A DNA stretch of 64,000 bases from the NCBI GenBank assembly GCA_031378805.1, contig JANNEO010000103.1, positions 6,727 through 70,726 of the forward strand, written 5' to 3'. The notes beneath the pieces were generated by a model. It was not told the origin of the DNA. It did not search any database and saw only the letters and a list, made by a program, of their open reading frames with translations. Every line of letters starts with the position of its first letter. Position 1 is the first letter of the stretch. This document shows positions 35,559-43,216 of the stretch, piece after piece. This DNA is from JADCCX01 sp031378805. Its GTDB lineage: Bacteria > Pseudomonadota > Alphaproteobacteria > Rhizobiales > Beijerinckiaceae. The position numbers and the translations under genes were made by a program.

Positions 35559-35926
35559 CCCAGCGCGGCCCAGTACCCGGCGGCAATCAACGCGGTGATC
35601 CCCGCCACCAGCCCGAGCGCGATCGAGCGCTCCGCAGCGAACATCACCAGGAGGCCGCAGGCCACAGCGCCCAACCGGCCCCAGAGCGGAACGCTGGCAA
35701 GCGCACCTTGAGGCGACAGCAGCAGCTTTGCCACAACAGCTGTCACAAGCGCGGTCGCCACCATCCTCACCCAGTGAAAGATTTCGGAATTCTCGTTCAG
35801 TCCCTTTCCGGCAAGCGCCCCCAGCACGCGCCAGACCTCGGTGGGCAGGAAGCCGAAGATCACCACGACCAGATAGGGCCATAGCCCACCCGTCGCCTGT
35901 TCTAGCGTCGCAATGAGGCCCGTCAT
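35555..35926 (-). CDS. AzlD-family branched-chain amino acid exporter small subunit
   Basis: A 123-residue membrane protein with four helices. The pattern VVVIFGFLPTEVWRVLGALAGKGLNENSEIFHWVRMVATALVTAVVAKLLL resembles AzlD proteins. AzlD pairs with AzlC to export branched-chain amino acids or analogues. It overlaps azlC and benE by ATGA at either end, so all three are translated as a coupled set. Confidence 0.8.
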   Translation of the reverse strand: MTGLIATLEQATGGLWPYLVVVIFGFLPTEVWRVLGALAGKGLNENSEIFHWVRMVATALVTAVVAKLLLSPQGALASVPLWGRLGAVACGLLVMFAAERSIALGLVAGITALIAAGYWAALG

Positions 35927-36675
35927 GCCTTCGCCTTCCGCATCCGGAGCCAGCGCTCGACACCGTAGGCCAGTGTTCCACCGATGAGGCCCGCCGCTAC
36001 CAGATCGTAATCCTTGCCCACCAGAATGGTTGCGACGGGCATCAGCAATATGGCGAGACCGATCGGCAACGCATCCGGCCAGCGCTTCACGGACCCCGCC
36101 AGATTGACACTGAAAAACATCGGCGTGGTGAACAGCAGCGCCGCCGCAAGGATCGTGGGCAAGGCCCCCACCAGGAAATAGCCTGCACCAGTCGCCATCG
36201 TGCCGCTCAGCAGGACCACAAGGCCAAAGCCGCAGAAATAGGGATAGCGAAACGGCTTGGGCTCATCCGGCAGGCGTCTCATGCCCTCCACCCAGTTGGT
36301 GATGGACACGAGGTGCGCGGCCAGCAGCAATTGCCACAGCGGCCTGCGCGGCTCGTTGAGCAGCGGGACCAGCGAAATCGTCATGGGCATGAATCGCAGT
36401 GAGCTGAACAGCACGGCAACAGCCGCGACGGGCAAGGCCGTTCCCGACGCGATGGAGCCAAACAGCAACACCTGCGCAGGACCGGCCCACATCAACGCCG
36501 AGGACAGCATGGCGGCCAGCACGGGATAGCCCACGTCCCGCGCCAATCCGCCTATGCCAATCAGGCTGAAACAGATCGTGATTGCTGGCAGCCCAAAGGC
36601 ATCTCCCGCCCCGCGCAAAGCGTGGCGAAAGGGCCGTGCAGCCATTTGGTCCAGGGAATGGATAGGAGAAGACAT
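35923..36675 (-). CDS. AzlC-family branched-chain amino acid exporter large subunit
   Basis: A 250-residue membrane protein with about six to seven helices. FRHALRGAGDAFGLPAITICFSLIGIGGLARDVGYPVLAAMLSSALMWAGPAQVLLFGS followed by SLRFMPMTISLVPLL matches AzlC. ATG 36675 was chosen over the frame from 36756 because the family starts shortly before this amphipathic segment. The pairing with a BenE transporter is uncommon. Substrates could be branched-chain amino acids or other organic acids. Confidence 0.83.
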   Translation of the reverse strand: MSSPIHSLDQMAARPFRHALRGAGDAFGLPAITICFSLIGIGGLARDVGYPVLAAMLSSALMWAGPAQVLLFGSIASGTALPVAAVAVLFSSLRFMPMTISLVPLLNEPRRPLWQLLLAAHLVSITNWVEGMRRLPDEPKPFRYPYFCGFGLVVLLSGTMATGAGYFLVGALPTILAAALLFTTPMFFSVNLAGSVKRWPDALPIGLAILLMPVATILVGKDYDLVAAGLIGGTLAYGVERWLRMRKAKA

Positions 36676-36792
36676 CGAACCGCAAGGTATCGCCTGCGCT
36701 TTCGATCCCGCAAGCCTGAAACCGTTCCATCGCCTGAGTTGCGCTGGTCTGTCCAATCAAAACCGCTGATCGGGCTGGTCAATTCACCTGAG

Positions 36793-37335
36793 CTAGCGCA
36801 CGAAGGTGATCGTTATATCGCCAATAGGAACGCCGAATTTCGAGACCACGGCCTTGTTCAGGACGCTGCGGCGATCCAGCGGCGCGATGGTGTCGGCGAA
36901 ATCAAGGCGTGTGACGCTGCCATCCTTGGCTTTGACATCGGCAGTATAAGTGAGTTGCACCGTATTGCCGACCTGGCGCACGACGGCCTTGCCGATCACA
37001 TCCTCGCGCGTACCGTCATAGATACCCGGTGCGGTCCGGGTAAAGCGCCAGGTCTTCACATCGCGCTCTCCATCCGCGAAAACAAAGTCCTCGCGCAGCA
37101 CAAGCGTGCGGCCATCCCAACGCCCGTGGGTGACAACAGTCAACGGGCGGTTCACCCCAGCAATGGCGGAGGTGAAGGCACCCTTGCCAATCGTCTTGCC
37201 CGTGAAAAAGCCCTCGAGTGTGAAGGCAGGCGCGTCAGGAGCTACGGAAAGGTTTGGCGGACCCGCACAGCCCGACAGCACGAGAGCAATGAAGGGAAGA
37301 CCGAGCAAAACCCGGCGAAAGATCGGCGTCTGCAT
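36793..37335 (-). CDS. DUF3833-like lipoprotein
   Basis: A 180-residue lipoprotein with signal MQTPIFRRVLLGLPFIALVLSGC, so Cys23 is lipidated. The mature beta-rich domain contains FTLEGFFTGKTIGKGAF, THGRWDGRTLVLREDFVFADGERDVKTWRF and LDFADTIAPLDRRSVLNKAVVSKFGVPIGDITITF, which matches DUF3833. Role unknown. ATG 37335 with AGAGG upstream gives the signal peptide; an in-frame start at 37407 would spoil it. It follows the small membrane gene downstream of clpA. Confidence 0.8.
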   Translation of the reverse strand: MQTPIFRRVLLGLPFIALVLSGCAGPPNLSVAPDAPAFTLEGFFTGKTIGKGAFTSAIAGVNRPLTVVTHGRWDGRTLVLREDFVFADGERDVKTWRFTRTAPGIYDGTREDVIGKAVVRQVGNTVQLTYTADVKAKDGSVTRLDFADTIAPLDRRSVLNKAVVSKFGVPIGDITITFVR

Positions 37336-37403
37336 GATACCTCTGTCTGTCTTGCTGCCACCGCCCGTAAGTCTACGTTTGGCTTGCGCGGTCGGATTGA
37401 CAA

Positions 37404-37622
37404 TCACCGCCTGAGCGGCACCACTTCCACACCAGCAGGAGTCACTTGCTCGCGCAGCTGGGGCTGGCGTTGCGCCATCAGGTCATCCCATCCCTTCAGT
37501 CCGAACCAGACGACCATGATCAGCACTGGCACGCAGACCCAGCCCATGATCTCTTCCGTGCGGCGACGCTTGTTCGCCCGCCTGTAGCGGTCATCACTGA
37601 GGCGTCTGAGGAAACCGATCAC
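37404..37622 (-). CDS. Small inner-membrane protein coupled to clpA
   Basis: A 72-residue protein with one helix (VCVPVLIMVVWFGLKGW) between a strongly basic N-terminus (RRLSDDRYRRANKRRRTEE) and a short C-terminal tail. The GTG start overlaps the clpA stop (GTGA), indicating translational coupling. I recognise no family. A role at the membrane near the Clp machinery is only a guess from position. Confidence 0.65.
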   Translation of the reverse strand: MIGFLRRLSDDRYRRANKRRRTEEIMGWVCVPVLIMVVWFGLKGWDDLMAQRQPQLREQVTPAGVEVVPLRR

Positions 37623-40075
37623 GACTTGAGAGGCACCTTGGGCACGGAACTCCGGCCAGAAGCCTTGGGCGGCGGCTCGTTGTCAAGGCTCGCAACCTTC
37701 ACGCGCGTCGTTTTCTTCACCGGCTTGCGTCCCGAAGGCTTCTTGCTTGCTTCTTCGACCATCTTTTCCGGGCGCGGCAGCAACGGACCATCTGGATAGA
37801 CGAAGCCGAGCTTCTTCACACCCTGATCGTCGCCGGTAACGATGACACGAACCGCCCCACCATTCTTGAGGCGACCGAACAGCACCTCATCGGCCAGGGG
37901 TGTCTTGATCGCACTCTGGATGAGCCGCGCCATCGGGCGGGCTCCCATGGCTTGATCGTAACCGTTGTCGACAAGCCACTTGCGAGCCTCGTCGGAGAGT
38001 TCGATCGAGACGTTGCGCTCTGACAGCTGTGCATCAAGCTGCATGATGAACTTGTCCACGACCTGTGCCACGACTTCGGTCGGCAGATGTCCGAAGGAAA
38101 CCGTAGCGTCGAGCCGGTTGCGGAACTCGGGCGTGAACAGCTTATTGATCGCGTCGGTGTCATCGCCTTCACGCCGGGTGCGGGTAAAGCCAAACGCCGA
38201 CTTCGCCATGTCGGATGCGCCCGCGTTGGTTGTCATGATCAGGATGACATTGCGGAAATCGACCTTCTTGCCGTTGTTGTCGGTCAGCTTGCCGTGGTCC
38301 ATCACCTGCAACAGGATGTTGTAGAGATCAGGATGCGCCTTCTCGATCTCGTCGAGCAGCAGCACGCAATGCGGATGCTGATCGACACCGTCGGTCAGCA
38401 GGCCGCCCTGATCGAAGCCGACATAGCCCGGAGGTGCGCCGATGAGGCGGCTGACCGTATGGCGCTCCATGTATTCCGACATATCGAAACGCAGCAGTTC
38501 CACGCCCAGCACCTTGGCCAGTTGCTTCGCCACTTCGGTCTTGCCCACGCCGGTGGGACCGGAGAACAAATAGCTGCCAATGGGCTTCTCGCCGTCGCGC
38601 AGGCCCGCACGGGAAAGCTTGATGGCCGAGGACAACTGACCGATGGCATTGTCCTGACCATAGACCATGCGCTTGAGCGTGGTTTCCAGCGTCTGCAACA
38701 CCTCCGCATCGTCCTTCGACACGGTTTTCGGCGGAATGCGGGCCATGGTGGCGACGGTGATCTCGATTTCCTTGATGCCAATGGTCTTCTTGCGCTTCGG
38801 CTCGGGCAGCAGCATTTGCGAAGCACCGCACTCGTCGATCACGTCGATGGCCTTGTCCGGCAGCTTGCGATCATGGATGTAGCGCGCGGAAAGTTCGACT
38901 GCCGCCTTCACCGCCTCGTTGGTGTATTTCAGCTTGTGGAAGTCCTCGAAATACGGCTTCAGCCCCTTCATGATCTCAATGGCGTCGGGAATCGACGGTT
39001 CGTTCACGTCGATCTTCTGAAAGCGACGCACCAGTGCGCGGTCCTTCTCGAAATGCTGGCGATATTCCTTGTAGGTCGTCGATCCGATGCAGCGCAGAGT
39101 TCCGGCCGCGAGCGCAGGTTTCAGCAGGTTCGAGGCGTCCATCGCCCCGCCTGAGGTCGCGCCGGCGCCAATCACCGTGTGAATCTCGTCGATGAACAGG
39201 ATCGCGTTGGGATGCTGCTCGATCTCCTTCATCACCTGCTTCAGGCGCTCTTCGAAATCGCCGCGATAGCGTGTACCCGCAAGCAGCGAGCCCATGTCGA
39301 GCGAGAACACGGTCGCAGTGAACAACACCTCGGGGACTTCGCGGTTGATGATCTTGCGGGCAAGTCCTTCCGCAATCGCCGTTTTCCCGACCCCAGGATC
39401 GCCCACATACAGCGGATTGTTCTTGGAACGGCGGCACAAAACCTGGATCGTGCGGTTGACCTCCGCCTCGCGGCCGATCAGCGGATCGACCTTTCCGTCC
39501 TTCGCCTTCTTGTTGAGGTTCACGCAGTAACTATCGAGCGCACCTTCTTTTTTCTTGCTAGTTGACTCGCCCTGGCGGTTCTCGGGCTCTTCCTCGTCGG
39601 TGCCACGCGCGGCTGCCTTGGGCTCCGACATGCCGGCCCGCTTGGCAATGCCATGGCTGATGTAATTGACGGCGTCATAGCGCGTCATGTCCTGTTCCTG
39701 CAGGAAATAGGCCGCATGGCTCTCGCGCTCGGCGAAGATGGCAACGAGCACATTGGCTCCCGTCACTTCCTCGCGTCCCGACGACTGCACATGGATCACC
39801 GCGCGCTGGATGACGCGCTGGAAGCCTGCGGTCGGCTTCGAGTCGTCCTTGCCTGCGTGAACCAGACCCTCAAGTTCACCATCGATATAGTCCTTGAGCG
39901 TGCGGCGCAGCGCCTCGATATCGACATTGCAGGCTTTCATCACCGCCATGGCGTCGACATCGTCGATCAGCGAAAGGAGGAGATGCTCCAGTGTCGCGTA
40001 TTCATGCCGTCGCTCGTTGGCGAAGGCGAGCGCCTGGTGAAGCGCTTTTTCGAGGTTGCGGGAAAAGGTCGGCAA
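37619..40075 (-). CDS. clpA: ATP-dependent Clp protease ATP-binding subunit ClpA
   Basis: An 818-residue AAA+ unfoldase that feeds substrates to ClpP. The N-terminal Clp-N repeat domain (FSRNLEKALHQALAFANERRHEYATLEHLLLSLIDD) binds ClpS. The first ATPase has GDPGVGKTA (225-233) and ILFIDEIHTVIGAG; the second has GPTGVGKTE and VLLLDEIEKAHPD. A lysine/proline-rich tail of about 50 residues follows the usual C-terminus. The start is TTG 40075, with GAGGA 6 bases upstream, 7 bases after the clpS stop, so synthesis may be limited relative to ClpS. N-terminal sequence agrees exactly with the family. Confidence 0.96.
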   Translation of the reverse strand: MPTFSRNLEKALHQALAFANERRHEYATLEHLLLSLIDDVDAMAVMKACNVDIEALRRTLKDYIDGELEGLVHAGKDDSKPTAGFQRVIQRAVIHVQSSGREEVTGANVLVAIFAERESHAAYFLQEQDMTRYDAVNYISHGIAKRAGMSEPKAAARGTDEEEPENRQGESTSKKKEGALDSYCVNLNKKAKDGKVDPLIGREAEVNRTIQVLCRRSKNNPLYVGDPGVGKTAIAEGLARKIINREVPEVLFTATVFSLDMGSLLAGTRYRGDFEERLKQVMKEIEQHPNAILFIDEIHTVIGAGATSGGAMDASNLLKPALAAGTLRCIGSTTYKEYRQHFEKDRALVRRFQKIDVNEPSIPDAIEIMKGLKPYFEDFHKLKYTNEAVKAAVELSARYIHDRKLPDKAIDVIDECGASQMLLPEPKRKKTIGIKEIEITVATMARIPPKTVSKDDAEVLQTLETTLKRMVYGQDNAIGQLSSAIKLSRAGLRDGEKPIGSYLFSGPTGVGKTEVAKQLAKVLGVELLRFDMSEYMERHTVSRLIGAPPGYVGFDQGGLLTDGVDQHPHCVLLLDEIEKAHPDLYNILLQVMDHGKLTDNNGKKVDFRNVILIMTTNAGASDMAKSAFGFTRTRREGDDTDAINKLFTPEFRNRLDATVSFGHLPTEVVAQVVDKFIMQLDAQLSERNVSIELSDEARKWLVDNGYDQAMGARPMARLIQSAIKTPLADEVLFGRLKNGGAVRVIVTGDDQGVKKLGFVYPDGPLLPRPEKMVEEASKKPSGRKPVKKTTRVKVASLDNEPPPKASGRSSVPKVPLKS

Positions 40076-40082
40076 TGGATCC

Positions 40083-40478
40083 TCACTTCTTTTCCATGAT
40101 GCACTGTAAAGGATGCTGATTCTTGCGCGCGAAGTCCATGACCTGCGTCACTTTGGTTTCCGCGACTTCGTAGGTGAAGACGCCACACTCCCCGATCCCG
40201 TGATTATGCACGTGCAGCATAATCTGGGTCGCGCCTTCACGGCTCTTGCTGAAGAACCGTTCGAGCACAAGAATCACGAACTCCATTGGCGTGTAGTCGT
40301 CATTCAAAAGCAGCACACGGTACATGTTGGGCCGCTTTGTCTTTGGTGCGGTCTTGGAGATGACAGCGGTGCCAGACCCATCGTCGCCAGACTCGCCACC
40401 CCTGCCCCGGCCAGCACTGCGGGGCGGGTCCGCCGAAAGGCGGATGCCGAGCGCTGAAAAAGAGGCAGCCTGCACCAT
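40083..40478 (-). CDS. clpS: ClpS adaptor protein (N-end rule)
   Basis: A 131-residue adaptor that delivers N-degron substrates to ClpA. The core reads RPNMYRVLLLNDDYTPMEFVILVLERFF, then HNHGIGECGVFTYEVAETKVTQVMDFARKNQHPLQCIMEK. The N-terminal 45 residues (rich in Gly/Ser/Arg) are longer than in many ClpS proteins; a later start is possible, but ATG 40478 has GGATGAAC upstream. It is transcribed just ahead of clpA. Confidence 0.93.
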   Translation of the reverse strand: MVQAASFSALGIRLSADPPRSAGRGRGGESGDDGSGTAVISKTAPKTKRPNMYRVLLLNDDYTPMEFVILVLERFFSKSREGATQIMLHVHNHGIGECGVFTYEVAETKVTQVMDFARKNQHPLQCIMEKK

Positions 40479-40581
40479 AGTTGTTCATCCAGTAGGCTTG
40501 GCTCCGTCCCGCATGGAAAGGGCATCAACCTTGTCTCAGCATATACAAGTAGGATGCCGATCTGGATTGCGCCAGACCGTG

Positions 40582-40612
40582 AAAAAACAAAAAACCCGGC
40601 GTGAACGCCGGG
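40582..40612 (-). terminator. Intrinsic terminator of the phasin gene
   Basis: CGCCGGG (40606-40612) and CCCGGCG (40595-40601) form a 7-bp stem with loop TGAA/TTCA. On the minus strand it is followed by a long T-rich run (complement of 40582-40594). It lies 67 bases after the phasin stop and before the clpS promoter region. Confidence 0.85.
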
Positions 40613-40678
40613 CTTTGAGTATATTCCCTGATGGAAATATGGAATTTGGCTCAAAAAACCAAAATGCCGAATACCAAG

Positions 40679-41023
40679 TTACTTGGCGACGACGGTCTTG
40701 GCCTTGGCGAAGGCGGCTTCCACGGGCTTCATGGCTTCTTTGCTGAAATCAGAGAAGAGCGTGCCGAGCTTTGTGGTCTGGGCAACGAAACCTTCGTAGG
40801 AGGACTTGGCGAACTCGGTGTTGAGCTCGATCGCCTTGTCGAGAGTCTTCACGGCGAAGAGCTTCTCCATATGAGCGGTGTTGGCCTCGTAGGCCTTCTT
40901 GGAATAATCAGCAGCTTCGGACGAAACGGTCTGCGCGTTCTTGGTGAACGAGCCGAACGCCTTGGCGGCGGCATCCATGTTGTCCTTGGCGACTTTCTGC
41001 ATGTCTTCGAAAGAATTGTTCAT
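40679..41023 (-). CDS. Phasin family protein
   Basis: A 114-residue amphipathic helical protein (MNNSFEDMQKVAKDNMDAAAKAFGSFTKNAQTVSSEAADYSKKAYEANTAHMEKLFAVKTLDKAIELNTEFAKSSYEGF). The phasin pattern is clear; such proteins coat polyhydroxyalkanoate granules. ATG 41023 with TGGAGC upstream is preferred to 41128, which lies inside the operator region. TGC-rich repeats upstream suggest PhaR-type control. No pha synthase gene is nearby. Confidence 0.88.
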   Translation of the reverse strand: MNNSFEDMQKVAKDNMDAAAKAFGSFTKNAQTVSSEAADYSKKAYEANTAHMEKLFAVKTLDKAIELNTEFAKSSYEGFVAQTTKLGTLFSDFSKEAMKPVEAAFAKAKTVVAK

Positions 41024-41076
41024 TGTGTTTGCTCCACTGGCTATTTTCCGGAACCATCCGATCCCGATGAACCCCG

Positions 41077-41120
41077 TATGTTGCATTGCACAATAAATGT
41101 CAAGCCTATGTTGCGTTGCA
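41077..41120 (-). promoter_or_regulatory. Phasin promoter with paired TGC-rich (PhaR-like) sites
   Basis: TATGTTGCATTGCA (41077-41090) and TATGTTGCGTTGCA (41107-41120) are direct repeats with one mismatch, spaced exactly 30 bases (about three helical turns). A perfect minus-strand -35 TTGACA (complement of 41098-41103) lies between them, and a weak -10-like CATACG (complement of 41075-41080) follows after 17 bases. TGC-rich pairs are the known binding sites of PhaR, the phasin repressor. Assignment to PhaR is inference. Confidence 0.65.
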
Positions 41121-41283
41121 TCATTCACATGGCTCCCATGTGACGTGGCACGCCAACGCCAGGTGGGAAAATGCTGATCGACTTAACCCTCCGCTAACCT
41201 CGCCACGATACGATCGTCAAATGTGATCTTCGAGCAACGCTTGCTGATCGCAGGTTGCGTATTCGTACCCAGTGAGTTGTGTA

Positions 41284-42843
41284 ATGTCCGTGTCAGCGTT
41301 CCGGCGTTTTGTCGTTGCTCCCCTTGTCATGGCCGTGACGGCAATGGTCGCCCTTACCGCCTCGACGGATACCGCCGAAGCCCGCAAGCGCCGCGGCGGA
41401 TATTCCCCTCCCTATGCATCGATCGTCATTGACGTGAATTCGGGCAAGGTGCTCCAGGGCACCAACCCGGATGCGCTTCGTTTCCCCGCGTCCGTCACCA
41501 AGGTGATGACGCTCTACATGCTTTTCGAGCAGATCGAGCGCGGCAAGCTGAAGCTGGATACCCCCCTGCCCGTTTCCGCCTTCGCGGCCCGCCAGGCTCC
41601 CTCCAAGATTGGCTTCGATCCCGGCGAGACCATCGAGGTCGAGGACGCGATCAAGGCACTCGTCACCAAATCCGCCAATGACGTGGCAGTCGTCGTCGCC
41701 GAAGCCGTCGGTGGCGATCAGGACACCTTTGCCGAGATGATGACCCGCAAGGCGCGGTCGCTGGGCATGAGCCGCACCACCTTCCGCAACGCGTCGGGCC
41801 TGCCCAACCCTGAGCAGGTCACCACGGCCCGCGATCTGGCCACGCTCGGCCGGGCCATCCACGAGCGCTTTCCGAAGTACTGGCGCTATTTCCAGACCCG
41901 CAATTTCGAATATGCCGGTCGCAACTATCGCAACCACAACAAGCTTCTTGGCCGCATTGACGGTGTCGATGGCATCAAGACCGGCTACACGCGGGCGTCC
42001 GGGTTCAACCTGTTGACCTCGGCACGCGACGGAAACCGTCATGTCATGGCAGTGGTCTTGGGTGGGCGCTCCGGCCGCATCCGCGATGCCCAGATGGCGT
42101 CGCTGGTCGAAAACCACATCGAAGGCGCCACCACGGGTGGGCGCACGGCTCCTGTGTTCGCCGAGGCACGATCGGAAGAGCCAGTGCGCGTCGCTGCCGT
42201 CGTTCCAGCCCCGCAGCCGCGTCCTGAGCCAGTGAAACCTGAGGTTCGTGTGCCTGAACCTCAAAAGACGGTCGAGGCTGCACGCCCACCCCAGAACGAC
42301 ACCCAGCGGACCGCTGATATCCGCCGCGCCATCGCCGCCGCGCCTGTAGTTGTTGCGCCGACGAAGACCGTAACCTCAACCGTGGTTGCCGCCGCTCCGC
42401 AGGCGACACGTCCGGCAATGCCCGCTGCCGCTCCCGTCGCTGCTTACGCGCCGCAGCCAGCAGTGCAGCCAGGTCCGCAGCTTCGCTGGACGACCGGCGC
42501 ACAGCCCGCCGCCAAGACCGCTGCTGGGCGCCAGGCCACCGTCGCCCAGGCTGATCCTGTGACGACAGCCTCAACCCAGAAGCAGGCCGCTCCCCATTCC
42601 GGCTTCATCATTCAGCTCGGAGCGAGCGACGACGAGGGCAAGGCCCGCGCCATCCTGGAGAGCGCCAAATCGAAGAATCGCACGATTCTCGCCGATGCCA
42701 GCGCCTTCACCGAGAAGGTCCAAAAGGGTGACGCGACGCTGTTTCGCGCACGCTTCGGTGGTTTCGACGACAACAAGGATGCCAATGCCGCCTGCGGCGC
42801 ACTCAAGAAATCCGGCTTCAACTGCTTCGTGCAGCGGATCTGA
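41284..42843 (+). CDS. D-alanyl-D-alanine carboxypeptidase (DacA-like) with SPOR domain
   Basis: A 519-residue penicillin-binding protein of low molecular mass. The signal peptide ends near TAEA. The serine-peptidase motifs are SVTK (Ser70, Lys73), SAN (Ser130-Asn132) and KTG (232-234). A long Pro/Ala-rich linker (about 290-430) leads to a C-terminal SPOR domain (HSGFIIQLGASDDEGKARAIL...). The enzyme trims pentapeptides in the cell wall, and the SPOR domain directs it to the septum. ATG 41284 was chosen; a GTG four codons earlier is possible. Confidence 0.93.
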   Translation: MSVSAFRRFVVAPLVMAVTAMVALTASTDTAEARKRRGGYSPPYASIVIDVNSGKVLQGTNPDALRFPASVTKVMTLYMLFEQIERGKLKLDTPLPVSAFAARQAPSKIGFDPGETIEVEDAIKALVTKSANDVAVVVAEAVGGDQDTFAEMMTRKARSLGMSRTTFRNASGLPNPEQVTTARDLATLGRAIHERFPKYWRYFQTRNFEYAGRNYRNHNKLLGRIDGVDGIKTGYTRASGFNLLTSARDGNRHVMAVVLGGRSGRIRDAQMASLVENHIEGATTGGRTAPVFAEARSEEPVRVAAVVPAPQPRPEPVKPEVRVPEPQKTVEAARPPQNDTQRTADIRRAIAAAPVVVAPTKTVTSTVVAAAPQATRPAMPAAAPVAAYAPQPAVQPGPQLRWTTGAQPAAKTAAGRQATVAQADPVTTASTQKQAAPHSGFIIQLGASDDEGKARAILESAKSKNRTILADASAFTEKVQKGDATLFRARFGGFDDNKDANAACGALKKSGFNCFVQRI

Positions 42844-42877
42844 AGCCCTTTCCCACCACAATGTTGAGGAGAGCCCC

Positions 42878-43141
42878 ATGAAATCGCAAAACTGGACAAC
42901 GCAGAGCTGGTTCCAGAAGGAAACACCGTCTCGGCAGTGGCCCATTGCCCGCCTGCCCGGCACCACACTGCCACCTGCTGACAAGCCAAGCCTTGCCGCA
43001 CGGTTGCGCCCCCATGAGCTGATCGCCATGCTGACGCATCATTACACACGGGTTCGCGCACGCTCGCTCCCACGCGTCACCACGACGCTCTCTGTTGCCA
43101 ATCCTTCAGGCAAGCAGGCCGTCGTGATCAGCTTTAGTTAA
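42878..43141 (+). CDS. Small basic protein of unknown function
   Basis: An 87-residue protein (MKSQNWTTQSWFQKETPSRQWPIARLPG..., ...LRPHELIAMLTHHYTRVRARSLPRV). A strong ribosome site, GAGGAG, lies 7 bases before ATG 42878, and a terminator follows the TAA, so it is probably a real gene in the dacA transcript. It has no signal peptide or membrane helix. Not recognised; I cannot propose a function. Confidence 0.6.
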   Translation: MKSQNWTTQSWFQKETPSRQWPIARLPGTTLPPADKPSLAARLRPHELIAMLTHHYTRVRARSLPRVTTTLSVANPSGKQAVVISFS

Positions 43142-43162
43142 GTCCCAACCGTTCACTGAAAT

Positions 43163-43199
43163 AGAAACGCCAGCCGAAGAGACCCCGGCTGGCGTTTCT
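43163..43199. terminator. Strong bidirectional terminator
   Basis: A perfect 14-bp inverted repeat, 43163-43176 against 43186-43199 (arm AGAAACGCCAGCCG), with a 9-base loop. The distal part of each arm is A/T rich (AAA/TTT). It separates the plus-strand small protein gene from the convergent BMP gene. Confidence 0.75.
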
Positions 43200-43216
43200 G
43201 TGTGTAGCCGCCGCCC

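Noticed and set aside
33840..35711. 623-codon plus-strand open frame across the phytoene-synthase-like and benE genes
   Set aside because: The sequence is repetitive Arg/Gln/Asp/Gly (antisense of hydrophobic helices), crosses two well-supported genes and has no recognisable motif.
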